DNA of 38,556 nucleotides from contig PCNA01000017.1 of the NCBI GenBank assembly GCA_002490245.1, positions 1 to 38,556 on the forward strand, read 5' to 3'. Made by a program: the position numbers and the translations under genes. Below are positions 17,384 to 27,514 of the stretch, in pieces; position 1 is the stretch's first letter, and every line of letters starts with the position of its first letter. The notes beneath the pieces were generated by a model. The model saw only the letters and a list, made by a program, of their open reading frames with translations, was not told the DNA's origin and did no database searches. Source of the DNA: Candidatus Bathyarchaeota archaeon B24-2 (GTDB taxonomy: Archaea > Thermoproteota > Bathyarchaeia > Bathyarchaeales > B24-2).

Positions 17384-18439
17384 TTACCCTCTAGAAGCGT
17401 TTATTATTACAGGCTTTAAGCCTTCTAGGCGAATCCTTCTTTCGATGGCCTGCTTCACTTCGCTTAAAGGGAACTCGCCTGTAAGTAGGGGTCTAAGGTT
17501 TATTCTGCCGTCCGCGATCATCTTTAAAGCCCTCTTAAAGACTGTGAGGGGTGCATTCTGGCTTGCTGTGACGTGAAGCATCTTATAGTGTATCAGGTTA
17601 AGGTCGAGGGAAGCCTTAGAGTTCAAGGGGAAGCCTGCGAAGAGGTTTAGGCGGCCCTTCTTCCTGAGCGCCTTTAAAGCTTCTTCGACGACTCCGGGTA
17701 CTCCAACGCTCAGTATGGCGGCGTCCACTCCCAAACCTTCAGTCTCGCTCATAACGCGTTCGATAAGGCTCTCCTCCCGTGGATTCACGACTACGTCTGC
17801 GCCTAGCCTCTTGGCTAACTTAAGTCTATCTTCGTCTACCTCGCTAACGATGAGCTTTCCTACACCTGAACGTTTAGCCACCAACAGTAACATCAAACCC
17901 ATCGGCCCCGCACCTATTATCAACAGCGACTCTCCGACCTTCAAGTTCAGAACTTCTACACCGTTTATACTACATCCCAGAGGTTCGGTAAGCGCGGCTT
18001 CCTCAGGGGGAATCTTCTCGGGAACTCTAACGACGTTACCTAGCCTGACCAGCTTCGACGGAACTAGAACATACTCGGCGAAGGCTCCGTTATAGTCGTA
18101 GCCGAAGGTCTTCCTGTTCGCACACATGTTCTGGTGGCCTGTTTGACAATAGAAGCATGAACCGCAAAAGACGACTGGATAAACGGTTACCATATCACCG
18201 ACCGAGAAGCCTTCGACTCCTTCACCCATCTCCGATATCTCACCGACGAACTCATGTCCCAAGACGGTTCCAGGCTTGGCTTTCTTCTCTCCCTTAAAGA
18301 CCCTCACATCAGACGCGCAGACAGAGGATCGCACAACCTTTACGAGTATATCTCCAGACCTAACCTTTGGTATAGGTGTTTTCTCGAACCTCAAGTCTCG
18401 AGGTCCATAATAGACGTTCGCCATCATAGTCTTAACCAT
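17384..18439 (-). CDS. Zinc-dependent medium-chain alcohol/polyol dehydrogenase
   Basis: 351 aa; GTVLGHEFVGEISEMGEGVEGFSVGDMVTVYPVVFCGSCFYCQTGHQNMC...LIIGAGPMGLMLLLVAKRSG. Confidence 0.93.
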   Translation of the reverse strand: MVKTMMANVYYGPRDLRFEKTPIPKVRSGDILVKVVRSSVCASDVRVFKGEKKAKPGTVLGHEFVGEISEMGEGVEGFSVGDMVTVYPVVFCGSCFYCQTGHQNMCANRKTFGYDYNGAFAEYVLVPSKLVRLGNVVRVPEKIPPEEAALTEPLGCSINGVEVLNLKVGESLLIIGAGPMGLMLLLVAKRSGVGKLIVSEVDEDRLKLAKRLGADVVVNPREESLIERVMSETEGLGVDAAILSVGVPGVVEEALKALRKKGRLNLFAGFPLNSKASLDLNLIHYKMLHVTASQNAPLTVFKRALKMIADGRINLRPLLTGEFPLSEVKQAIERRIRLEGLKPVIINASRG

Positions 18440-18637
18440 ATTGCCGCACCCTCCTTTCTGATAGACGACGACCTTTACCTATCCATATAGAGGTCTAGGC
18501 TTTATAGTCTTCTTTATCCTCGAAATAAACTTTAATAGAGGTTTACGGTCGGGGAGAAGGATTCTGAGCTTTCGCCTTCCAAGAACCGCGGCTTAACGTT
18601 AGAGAGCCTTTATATTCAAGGTTGAACGTAAAAGGAA

Positions 18638-19534
18638 ATGGAGGAATACTTAATGAAGAGCCGTATTAAAGGTGTAATCCCGCCCCTCACAACCCCCTTT
18701 ACAGAGGAGGAGGAAGTCTACGAGGAGGGATTAAGGAACCTTTTAGACTTCCAAATCGAGAGAGGTATACATGGAGTCTTCCTATGCGGCACCTACGGTT
18801 CAGGTCCACTCATGTCGCTCGAGCAGCGTAAGAAAGTAGTAGAAATAGCGATGGATCAAATTAAGGGACGAATAGCGGTCATAGCCCATGTGGGCACAAC
18901 CAACACGCGAGACACCATAGAGCTAGCTAGACATGCCGAAGAGAATGGTGTGGACGCGGTAGCCTCCGTTCCTCCATACTACTATAGACACGACGAGCAG
19001 ACGGTTCTCGAGTATTTCAGAAACCTAGTTAACGCAGTCGATATTCCCGTGTATGTATATAACAATCCTAAGACCTCGGGTTTCACGGTGACTCCATCGA
19101 CGCTCGCGAAGCTAGCAGACTTAGGAGTGAAGGGGATAAAGGATAGTGGGTTCAACCTCATCGAGTTTTCACACTTCATCCTCAGGGAAGAGTTCAACTT
19201 CATAATAGGGACTGAAGCGTTGTTCCTTCCAGCCATGCTTCTGGGAGCGAGCGGATGCATTTCTGGACTAGCAAACGTTTTCCCCGAGCTAGTGGTCGAG
19301 CTATACGACGCCATAGTAGAGAAGAAGTATGAGAAAGCGGCTGAGCTACAGTTAAAGGTTAACAAGGCTCGGCAGATACTCCATATACCGAGGTCGACCA
19401 ACGCCGCATGCTACGCTATGCTGAGGGAGAGAGGAGTCGACGTAGGAGTGCCTAAACGCCCAGTCTTACCGGTACCAGAAGAAAGTGTGAAGTTGATGAA
19501 AGAGGAGTTCGCTAAGATTGGGTTGAATGTTTAG
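18638..19534 (+). CDS. DapA-family aldolase (candidate 2-keto-3-deoxygluconate aldolase or dihydrodipicolinate synthase-like)
   Basis: 298 aa; GVIPPLTTPFTEEEEVYEEGLRNLLDFQIERGIHGVFLCGTYGSGPLMS...VYVYNNPKTSG...GVKGIKDSG (Schiff-base Lys region). Confidence 0.92.
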   Translation: MEEYLMKSRIKGVIPPLTTPFTEEEEVYEEGLRNLLDFQIERGIHGVFLCGTYGSGPLMSLEQRKKVVEIAMDQIKGRIAVIAHVGTTNTRDTIELARHAEENGVDAVASVPPYYYRHDEQTVLEYFRNLVNAVDIPVYVYNNPKTSGFTVTPSTLAKLADLGVKGIKDSGFNLIEFSHFILREEFNFIIGTEALFLPAMLLGASGCISGLANVFPELVVELYDAIVEKKYEKAAELQLKVNKARQILHIPRSTNAACYAMLRERGVDVGVPKRPVLPVPEESVKLMKEEFAKIGLNV

Positions 19535-19588
19535 ATTTTAGTCCACATCCGCTTTCTTTTTTATTTCTTGAATTGAGGGTGAAGGTGT

Positions 19589-20551
19589 ATGTTCGGTCAG
19601 GTGGAAGTGGTAACGATAGGGGAAACCATGCTGATGCTTACTCCGCCACGTTTCCACTTGATAGAGAATTGCGAGAACTTTAGGGTGATGATCGGCGGGT
19701 CGGAGGCTAACGTCGCTATAGGCCTCCAGAGGCTAGGGGTGAGGAGCGGCTGGATAAGTAAGGTCGTCGATAACGCTCTAGGTAGGAGGATAGTTAACGA
19801 GATCCGCGGGTATGGTGTAGACGTTTCACGGGTAGTTTGGACGGATAAGGGGCGAGTAGGCCTCTTCTTCGTCGAGTTTGGGGTTGAACCTAGACCCTCG
19901 AAGACCATATATGACCGTGCAGGCTCCGCCGTAACCACGCTTAAGCCTGAGGAAGTAGACTGGGAGTACGTTAAGCAGGCAAAGATCCTTCATCAGACCG
20001 GAATCACGCCTGCACTTAGTGAGGTCTGCGAGAAACTAACCTTGAAGGCTGCGGAGAAGGCTAGAGAGATGGGACTTAAAAACTCTTTCGACGTTAACTA
20101 CCGCTCGTTACTCTGGAAGCCGGAGGAGATGAGAAAGACGTTAAGCAGGATTCTACCCTACGTCGACATCTTAATATCCACCTTAAGAGACGCTCATCTC
20201 CTCATAGAGGATGAACCGTCTCCGGAGGATACGGCAGCTAGGTTGAAGAAGGAGTATGGAAGTGAGGTGGTAGTCATCACGCTTGGGGAGAAGGGGAGCC
20301 TAGCCTTAAGCGATAGAGTATACCATGGGAGAAGCTATAGGCTAAAGGAGGTAAACCGTTTAGGTACAGGGGACGCTTTCGACGCGGGTTTCATCTATGG
20401 ATACTTGAAGGGGAACGTGCAGGTTGGGTTAGAGTACGCCGCCGCCATGGCAGCCCTTAAGTTCACGGTTCCACAGAACATACCGCTCATAACTAGGGAG
20501 GACGTAGAAAACCTAATCGGCGGGGTACAAGAGAGAGATATCAGACGGTGA
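19589..20551 (+). CDS. PfkB-family sugar kinase (candidate KDG kinase)
   Basis: 320 aa; IGGSEANVAIGLQRLGVRSGWISKVVDNALGRRIVNEIRGYGVDVS...VITLGEKGSLALS...RLGTGDAFDAGFIYGYL. Confidence 0.93.
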   Translation: MFGQVEVVTIGETMLMLTPPRFHLIENCENFRVMIGGSEANVAIGLQRLGVRSGWISKVVDNALGRRIVNEIRGYGVDVSRVVWTDKGRVGLFFVEFGVEPRPSKTIYDRAGSAVTTLKPEEVDWEYVKQAKILHQTGITPALSEVCEKLTLKAAEKAREMGLKNSFDVNYRSLLWKPEEMRKTLSRILPYVDILISTLRDAHLLIEDEPSPEDTAARLKKEYGSEVVVITLGEKGSLALSDRVYHGRSYRLKEVNRLGTGDAFDAGFIYGYLKGNVQVGLEYAAAMAALKFTVPQNIPLITREDVENLIGGVQERDIRR

Positions 20552-20570
20552 AGAATCATAGGTAACTTAC

Positions 20571-21536
20571 CTACTTCGAACGGTTTAACTCCTCGATGAG
20601 CTCTCTGGCAGCAAGCCTAACGGACTCTCTACAGTTATGTCTAGGTCGCCAGCCTAAGGCTTTAAGCTTACTTATGTCGAGTAACATGTTCTTAACGTCT
20701 CCAACCCATCCACGCCCATCCTCGAGGCCTCCCACGTAAGCGACCTTAACACCTTTTAGGCCCATCTCCTCGATAACTATTTCAGCTATTTCCCTCACCT
20801 CTAGCTGGTCTTCCGCACCTACGTTTAGGATAGCCACCTGCTCTTCAGACTTCTCTAAGCCGACCATCATGGCCTCTATGCAGTCCTTCACGTAGAGGTA
20901 AGACTTGTTTTGTCTCCCGTCTCCAAGCACCCTAAGTTCCTTCGGGTTACTTTTCAACTTCTTTATGAAGTCGTATATGATCCCGTGTCTGCTTCTAGGC
21001 CCCACTATGTTCGCAAGCCTGTAGATTAGGGCCCTAAACCCGTAGGTGTATGCATACGCCATTATTAGAGATTCGCAGGCCAGTTTGGACGCACCATAAA
21101 CAGATATGGGCTTTAGAGGCCCATAATCCTCTGGGGTCGGAATCACCGTTGCTTCACCGTAAACCGTCGAAGTGGACGTGAAGACCAGCGTATCGGCCTC
21201 TCCGACCTTCCTAACGGCCTCTAGCAGATTAAAGGTAGCCTCCACGTTCTGTCTATAGTGGACTTCAGGTCTTCTTGTGCCCACTCTGACTTCAGGGTTC
21301 GCCGCCAGATGGTAGATTGTGGTGGATTCTTCGACCGCCTTCTTCACGGTTTCGTAATCCAAGAGGTCGCCTTTCACGAACTTAACGTTCGGGTCGTTGA
21401 GGCAGGACTCTAAGTTCTTTAAGTCTCCGCCACTCAGGTTATCTATCACGAGAACCTCGAATCCTCTCGACGCTAACTCCTCCACGAGATGGCTGCCTAT
21501 GAAGCCCGCACCACCTGTTACGAGCGCTCTTCTCAT
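20571..21536 (-). CDS. NAD-dependent sugar epimerase/dehydratase (GalE-like, extended SDR)
   Basis: 321 aa; ALVTGGAGFIGSHLVEELASRGFEVLVIDNLSGG...STSTVYGEA...YGASKLACESL. Confidence 0.94.
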   Translation of the reverse strand: MRRALVTGGAGFIGSHLVEELASRGFEVLVIDNLSGGDLKNLESCLNDPNVKFVKGDLLDYETVKKAVEESTTIYHLAANPEVRVGTRRPEVHYRQNVEATFNLLEAVRKVGEADTLVFTSTSTVYGEATVIPTPEDYGPLKPISVYGASKLACESLIMAYAYTYGFRALIYRLANIVGPRSRHGIIYDFIKKLKSNPKELRVLGDGRQNKSYLYVKDCIEAMMVGLEKSEEQVAILNVGAEDQLEVREIAEIVIEEMGLKGVKVAYVGGLEDGRGWVGDVKNMLLDISKLKALGWRPRHNCRESVRLAARELIEELNRSK

Positions 21537-22558
21537 GAAGACTCCTCATCCAACCCTTTCAGTATTCTCTTCGCTATGGAGAAGTCCTCCTCCAACTCCT
21601 CGAGTGAGCCGACGCCTATCATACACGCGTCTACTCCGACCTCGTTAAAGACGAAGTCTAAGGCTTCGGCGGGAGGAATCCTGCCTCCAGCCATAGTCTT
21701 TATAGCTATAACTGGCTTACTAGAGCCTTTAATGGCTTTTAAGGCTAGCTCCCTGTTGGGAAGCATGAGGGCTCCCAGCTTGTTTACAGGTGTTAGGTAA
21801 CCGTCTACCTCTATCTCAGAGTCCTCCAAGATGGGTATGGTGGAACCTGCATGGTGAACCCCGAGGACTATGGTTTCGAAGCCCTCGTTTCGAAGTAGGG
21901 AAACCAGATCCTCTAGGAGGTCTAATCGTCCGCTTATCGCTAAGAAATCGCTTTCCGAGCCCGGTTCGACGAATATGACCTTAAAGTCTCTAAAGCAATC
22001 TAGGCAATCTTTAACCCTGTCGAAGTCGATCTCTAACTTATCGAGCTCATCTCTATCATATCCGCCTAGATGGTCGACCGTATATCGAAACCTCTTTTTC
22101 CAACCTTTTCTGCATAGGAGGATCGGGTCGTTGAGGTAACGTTCTAGAACGCTCTCTCCGACAAGTTTCGCCTCATAATTCAAGTATGAAGCCCACCTTC
22201 TATAGTCGTCTATACGCTCACCTTCCATCCTTAAGGGTATTCTTAGACAAAAGGTGAGAGCTAACTCGACATCTGTGATCCTCTCGGTCCTTTTTATAGC
22301 CTCTAAAAGCAAGCTCGCCAGTCGACCTTCCATCGAGGGAACGGCGCTGACAGCCGTCGCCCCATAATCCTCTACGGCCTTAACGAGAACTTTGACCGTG
22401 TAGTCGACGTTAGAGAACCTTTCGACGTACAGCCTGTTCTTCGCTTCACCTTGATATGATTCGCCGAGGAACGGTAGGCAGCCGATTATGACCCTAGGGA
22501 CAGGTATTCCGCCGACCCCGACTAGGGGGAAGCCCGAAGCCTCGACATAGCTCCTCAT
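21533..22558 (-). CDS. Conserved hypothetical protein, possible TIM-barrel enzyme
   Basis: 341-aa ORF with 4-nt overlap to the epimerase gene; PVIAIKTMAGGRIPPAEALDFVFNEVGVDACMIGVGSLEELEEDF resembles the C-terminal strands of a TIM barrel. Confidence 0.65.
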   Translation of the reverse strand: MRSYVEASGFPLVGVGGIPVPRVIIGCLPFLGESYQGEAKNRLYVERFSNVDYTVKVLVKAVEDYGATAVSAVPSMEGRLASLLLEAIKRTERITDVELALTFCLRIPLRMEGERIDDYRRWASYLNYEAKLVGESVLERYLNDPILLCRKGWKKRFRYTVDHLGGYDRDELDKLEIDFDRVKDCLDCFRDFKVIFVEPGSESDFLAISGRLDLLEDLVSLLRNEGFETIVLGVHHAGSTIPILEDSEIEVDGYLTPVNKLGALMLPNRELALKAIKGSSKPVIAIKTMAGGRIPPAEALDFVFNEVGVDACMIGVGSLEELEEDFSIAKRILKGLDEESS

Positions 22559-22629
22559 AACCGAATCAAATTAAAATTTCAACGAAGACCCTCTAAAGCT
22601 TTTCAGGCTCTTTGAAGGGAAATTCTACA

Positions 22630-23607
22630 TCAGTCTGGGATGTCGAGCTTTAGCTGTCTCTTGAGCGTCTTATACCTGTTTCTGACGGTGACTTCTGTTA
22701 CGTTGGCCGCCTGCGCTATGTCCTTCTGCGTCTTCTTCTCTCCAGAGGCCATGCAGGCTAAGTATAATGCGGCGGCGGCGAGGCCTAGAGGGTCTTTACC
22801 GGCGGAGACCTTCAACTCCTTCGCTCGACGTATGTAGAGTATGGCTAAGCCCTGTGTTTTACCGCTTACACCTATCCTCTCCGCTATCTTAGAGATGTAG
22901 GTCATCGGGTCTGCAACCGGCATCTGGATCTCCAGCTCCCTCAAGAGCAGCCGATAACATCTAGCCACATCCTTCCTGTCGACAAGACTGGCCTCCGCTA
23001 TCTCTCTAAGGGTTCTCGCGGTGTTAGTGGTCCTACAGGCGGCGTAGAGCGAGGCAGCCGCTATAGCGGCTATAGAGCGTCCTCTAACAAGCCCCTTCTC
23101 TAAGGCCTTACGATAGATGACGGCTGCCTTCTCTTTCACCGGACCAGAGACGTAGACTTTATCAGAGAGCCTATCGAGCTCGGACATCGCTTGAGCTAAG
23201 TTTCTGTCGACCGAGGAGTGTACCCGAGACCTGATCTGCCATTTACGTAGCCTGAGCATCTGAAGCCTTGTCGAGAGGGGTAGCCTACGGCCTAGTGCGT
23301 CGCGGTCTATTCTACCGATAGCTGTCGATAAACCTTTATCGTGCACCGAGAAGGATGTCGGAACGCCGACCCTGCTTCTAGAGTTCTTCTCCTCTTGGGT
23401 GAAGGCCCTCCACTCTGGGCCTTTATCCATTATCTGTTCCCTGATCACTAGACCGCATTCTCCGCAGACTATCTCCCCGCTATCGTAATCTTGGATTACG
23501 TTTGAGCTACCACACTCCGGGCAGCTCTCCATAGAGAAGCGTTTACGTCTAATCGGCCTCAGGGAACTCCTCTTCTTCTCCGCATAGGAAATGACCAACT
23601 TTTTCAC
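22630..23607 (-). CDS. tfb: Transcription initiation factor IIB (TFB)
   Basis: CPECGSSNVIQDYDSGEIVCGECGLVIREQIMDKGPEWRAFTQEE zinc ribbon/B-finger plus two cyclin-like repeats. Confidence 0.97.
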   Translation of the reverse strand: MKKLVISYAEKKRSSLRPIRRKRFSMESCPECGSSNVIQDYDSGEIVCGECGLVIREQIMDKGPEWRAFTQEEKNSRSRVGVPTSFSVHDKGLSTAIGRIDRDALGRRLPLSTRLQMLRLRKWQIRSRVHSSVDRNLAQAMSELDRLSDKVYVSGPVKEKAAVIYRKALEKGLVRGRSIAAIAAASLYAACRTTNTARTLREIAEASLVDRKDVARCYRLLLRELEIQMPVADPMTYISKIAERIGVSGKTQGLAILYIRRAKELKVSAGKDPLGLAAAALYLACMASGEKKTQKDIAQAANVTEVTVRNRYKTLKRQLKLDIPD

Positions 23608-23768
23608 AGCCCTGCCGACCGCGCTTCAAAATCGTCCATTGAAGTGAACCTCAAAACCCTCTCGTTAAATATATAAATTTTTCGGTTAACAATTACTATT
23701 AACGAATCTAGTATTTATAACTTCCCTAAAACTTAAAAAGAAGTGTTGTCGGCTTAACCGAGGACTGC

Positions 23769-24740
23769 TTGGAACATACCTTTAAATTTTTCGAAGAATC
23801 TAAGGCTAGAACCCTTTCTATAAAAAAGTTTTATACGTTCACCCCCTTCCTTAACTTTCATGTGTTAAGCTTGAGGGTGCTCGGATTGTGCGGCTTCCGT
23901 ATTAGGAGGATGAGGCCTCAGGACGTCGTCGAAGTGGTTAGGATAGCGAATCAGGCATTCCGTGAAACCGCTCGGCTCACGAGGAGGCTTGGTTACGGCT
24001 TCGCGAAGTATATGCTTGAAGGTGGAGAGTTACTGTTCGTGGCCGAAACAGAAGGCGGGAAGGTCGTGGGTTTCGTATTCGGCCGCCGTGAAGAAGACTC
24101 CGCCGTCATAGGCTGGATAGCGGTCCATCCAGAATATCAAGGTAGGGGAGTAGGCGGTCTACTTCTCAAGGCTGTAGAAGATGAAGCTAGAAGGGCAGGT
24201 TTAAAGACTGTAATCACAGGTACACCCTTCGCGAGGTCTTTCTATGAGAAGTATGGTTATGAGTGCTATAGAGTAGAAAGAGCTCTGCTCTTAGAGCTTA
24301 TCGGAAGAACCGTGAACCCTCCTAAAGACATGGATGTCCACCCTTTACTCTTAGACGATCTTCCAGCTCTAGCCTCTTTCATGGGCGACGAGGAATATCT
24401 AAGGTTTTTGATGGCCTATTTCAGCGTCTACGACTCGGATCCAGACATGTGTTTAATAGGGTTTAGGGGGAAAGACGTAGCTGGCGCAGTCGTCGGTAAA
24501 AGAAACGAGGTTTATCCAGAGCTTGTGACGCTTGAAGAACTCGTAGTTAAGGATGAAAGCTATGCTTATGATATGCTCGACGCGTTGACCTACGCCGTGT
24601 CGGTTAAGGGGTATAGGTGGGTCGGTGTGAGACTCTCGGTTAGAGGGTTAGATGAGGAGGAGCTTTTAAGGAGGGGATGGAAGGACGCTAAGTTGCCGTC
24701 ATTCTGGACTAGATATCACATTCGTAAACACTTACGGTGA
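23769..24740 (+). CDS. GNAT-family N-acetyltransferase; true start probably ~23887-23909
   Basis: RIRRMRPQDVVEVVRIANQAF...GWIAVHPEYQGRGVGGLLLKAVEDEARRAGLKTVITGTPFARSFYEKYGYECYRVERAL; the first ~40 residues look non-native. Confidence 0.88.
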   Translation: MEHTFKFFEESKARTLSIKKFYTFTPFLNFHVLSLRVLGLCGFRIRRMRPQDVVEVVRIANQAFRETARLTRRLGYGFAKYMLEGGELLFVAETEGGKVVGFVFGRREEDSAVIGWIAVHPEYQGRGVGGLLLKAVEDEARRAGLKTVITGTPFARSFYEKYGYECYRVERALLLELIGRTVNPPKDMDVHPLLLDDLPALASFMGDEEYLRFLMAYFSVYDSDPDMCLIGFRGKDVAGAVVGKRNEVYPELVTLEELVVKDESYAYDMLDALTYAVSVKGYRWVGVRLSVRGLDEEELLRRGWKDAKLPSFWTRYHIRKHLR

Positions 24741-24751
24741 GGTGAACGGTC

Positions 24752-26716
24752 TTGTTCGTTAAGTTATTGAATAAAATATCGCCCTACATATCCGGGGTCA
24801 ACGCTTTAGAGTTGATTAAGCATATAAACGACCTCGACCGCTGGTCGTCGTTCGACAAGCACCACGAAACAGCTCTATACTGTATAGATACGATGAAGGG
24901 TTACGGTCTTGAAACCGAAATCTTTCAGCTTCCCGCCGATGGAGAGAAGACCTATGGAGACTGGGTTATGCCGCGTGCATGGGATGCATGGTCTGCTAGA
25001 CTCACCCTGCTACCTAAAGACGGAAGAAGAGAAGTCATACTCTGCGACTATAAAGTTAACCCATGCTCGCTTGTAGTCTATAGTAAGCCTACACCGCCTG
25101 GAGGAGTCACAGCCGAAGTCGTTGTGGTAAAGGGAGGATCTAAACCTGAAGACTATGATGGGTTAGACGTTGAAGGAAAGGTGGTCTTTACGAGCGATTC
25201 TGCCAGAAGTTCACGGATAGAAGCTACTAGGCACGGCGCGGTCGGAATAATCTCAGACCATCTACCGGTGATCGAGTATTACCGGCCACCTATGGAACTT
25301 CCAGACTGCTATTTCTGGGATAGGTTCAGCACAGACACCCATGGAGGTTGGGGTATGAAGAAGGGAGACGTCGAATGCTGGGGTTTCGTTTTAACGCCTA
25401 GACAGGGACACTGGCTTAGGGAATTGATTCGTAAAGAGAAGACCGTTAAGGTCCATGCCGAGGTGAACTCCCGCTTCTACGATGGAACGGTCGACGTGGT
25501 TACTGGATATATTCCGGGGGAGACCGATGAGGAGGTGCTAATTAACGGCCATCTATACGAGGTTGGGGCTATAGATAACGCAAGCGGATGCGGGGTGGCG
25601 ATAGAGGTTCTCAGATGCCTTAATGAATTGATCGAAAGAGGTGAGCTCAAGAGGCCTAAACGTGGGATAAGGATGCTGTTCACCTATGAGTGTATGGGGA
25701 CGATGGGAGCGGTTATCGAGAGGCCCGACATCTTTAATCGCGTAGTGGCTGCTATAACCCTCGACTCGGTCGGGGGAGACGAAAGCTTATGTAAAGCTTT
25801 CCTATCGTTATCGCATAATCCACATGCCCAAAGCTCATATACAGACACTTTACTTAGGCTTATAATGGAGCACATGACCCACAGAGAGAAATTCCTCGTA
25901 AATTGGCGTGAAAGGCCGTTCCTCAACGCAGACAACATAATCTCAGACCCTACGATAGGAATCCCCTCTCCTCTACTGCTGGAATATCCGTATAGGTATT
26001 ACCATACCTGTATGGATACGCCCGACAAGCTCAACCCAGACAAACTCTCTTGGATAGGAGTGGTAGCGGCGACCTACGTTTACTTTATAGCCAACGCTGG
26101 CGAAGCGGAGTGCAAGTGGCTTATAGAAGAGGTGTTGAGCGAGGGAAAAAAGGCTATGATCGACGCGGTCAAGGAGTATGTAAAGGTTTATTATGAAAGT
26201 GGGGGGAGGAGGTCTGAAGAGCTATGGAAGAGACTAAATTACCTAAGGATACGGTATGATAATGCCTTAGAGTCCATACTGCGTCTAGCATCTAGCGACG
26301 ACCACGACACTCGTAGGAGACTTAACCATGCTAAGAGGGAACTTATCGAGTTCGCTGAGGCCTCTTATAGACGGTTTTGCCATATAACCGGAACCACCGC
26401 TGAAAAGCCTAAACCGAAAATGAGTAGATATAAGCTTGAGGCTTCTAAGGTCGTTCCTAAGCGATTAATAATCGGCGTATCCAAGAGAACACGTATACCA
26501 GCAGATAAGCGTGAGGAATGGTCGAAGAAGCTTAAAGAGTGGAATATAGACGCGGACGTCGAATTCTCTGCTCAGATGTGGTGCGACGGGAAGCGCAGCG
26601 TAGCAGAGATAGAGGAGCTAGTCGAATGTGAAACGGGAAAGACGGGCATAAAATTGCTCGAATACTTCCGTGAGATGGAGAAGTACGGATACTTCGAATG
26701 CTCGGTTAAAGATTGA
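24752..26716 (+). CDS. M28-type/DUF4910-like aminopeptidase family protein
   Basis: 654 aa; GHLYEVGAIDNASGCGVAIEVLRCLNELIERGELKRPKRGIRMLFTYECMGTMGAV...ITLDSVGGD; C-terminal winged-helix-like segment. Confidence 0.85.
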   Translation: MFVKLLNKISPYISGVNALELIKHINDLDRWSSFDKHHETALYCIDTMKGYGLETEIFQLPADGEKTYGDWVMPRAWDAWSARLTLLPKDGRREVILCDYKVNPCSLVVYSKPTPPGGVTAEVVVVKGGSKPEDYDGLDVEGKVVFTSDSARSSRIEATRHGAVGIISDHLPVIEYYRPPMELPDCYFWDRFSTDTHGGWGMKKGDVECWGFVLTPRQGHWLRELIRKEKTVKVHAEVNSRFYDGTVDVVTGYIPGETDEEVLINGHLYEVGAIDNASGCGVAIEVLRCLNELIERGELKRPKRGIRMLFTYECMGTMGAVIERPDIFNRVVAAITLDSVGGDESLCKAFLSLSHNPHAQSSYTDTLLRLIMEHMTHREKFLVNWRERPFLNADNIISDPTIGIPSPLLLEYPYRYYHTCMDTPDKLNPDKLSWIGVVAATYVYFIANAGEAECKWLIEEVLSEGKKAMIDAVKEYVKVYYESGGRRSEELWKRLNYLRIRYDNALESILRLASSDDHDTRRRLNHAKRELIEFAEASYRRFCHITGTTAEKPKPKMSRYKLEASKVVPKRLIIGVSKRTRIPADKREEWSKKLKEWNIDADVEFSAQMWCDGKRSVAEIEELVECETGKTGIKLLEYFREMEKYGYFECSVKD

Positions 26717-26875
26717 ACAGCTAAAAGCCTTTTAATCCACCATTTTTAAGGAGTGAATAGAGATCGGTTTAAATACCTATCGAAGACTGGATAACCCCTC
26801 AACGTTCACAACCTATTAGAAGTTCAATTTTTATTAGAAAGGTTGAAACCATACTATAATGTATAAAATGCGGAG

Positions 26876-26951
26876 AGCCCGGTGGTGTAGCGGTCAAGCA
26901 TGGCGGGCTCTGGACCCGCTGACGGGAGTTCGAATCTCCCCCGGGCTACCA
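26876..26951 (+). tRNA. tRNA-Gln(CTG), CCA encoded, no intron
   Basis: Acceptor AGCCCGG/CCGGGCT, anticodon stem GCGGG/CCCGC with loop CTCTGGA, T-arm GGGAG TTCGAAT CTCCC, A discriminator, CCA. Confidence 0.93.
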
Positions 26952-27328
26952 TATTAAACTTATCAAATAAGCCCGACTCATGCCCATTTTGGCTACGACG
27001 TAGTTAAACAGTAGTCTATTTCTACGCTCACCTACCATTTTACTTCTAGGTTCGAACACGCATAATCTATAGCGGACTGCAAAAATCCATTCTGGGAATC
27101 AGAGTTGCTGGTCGGTCGCACTCAGAGAATGCTGTTAGAAGCGCTGAACGTCTTCATGACAGCATAGCCCTCTCTCAAGCTTCTTTCTTAGATCAAGTAT
27201 TTGCTGAACTTTATGAATGCTCCTTTATCAGCATTAACTAAAAAGGCTGGGAGAATGTGAAGTTCCGACAGAAGAACATTAAAGTAAAGGTTTAAGAACT
27301 TATTAAGTAATACATATGAGGGAATGCC

Positions 27329-27514
27329 ATGCCCATCGAATTGAAGGAGATAATCAGGTTCATAAAGGATCTGGGATACGAGGTCAAGACCGAGGTTACT
27401 GGTAAGAGTGTCGTCGATGAGCTTTTGGGAGCCTTTGAGGGCGTTGTTCCAAGGGGGATGACGAGCACCGAGTACTTGAAGAATCTCAGAGAGACCGGGT
27501 ATGGAAAATATTAG
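27329..27514 (+). CDS. Small putative antitoxin paired with a PIN toxin
   Basis: 61 aa; overlaps the downstream PIN-domain ORF by 14 nt. Confidence 0.65.
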   Translation: MPIELKEIIRFIKDLGYEVKTEVTGKSVVDELLGAFEGVVPRGMTSTEYLKNLRETGYGKY

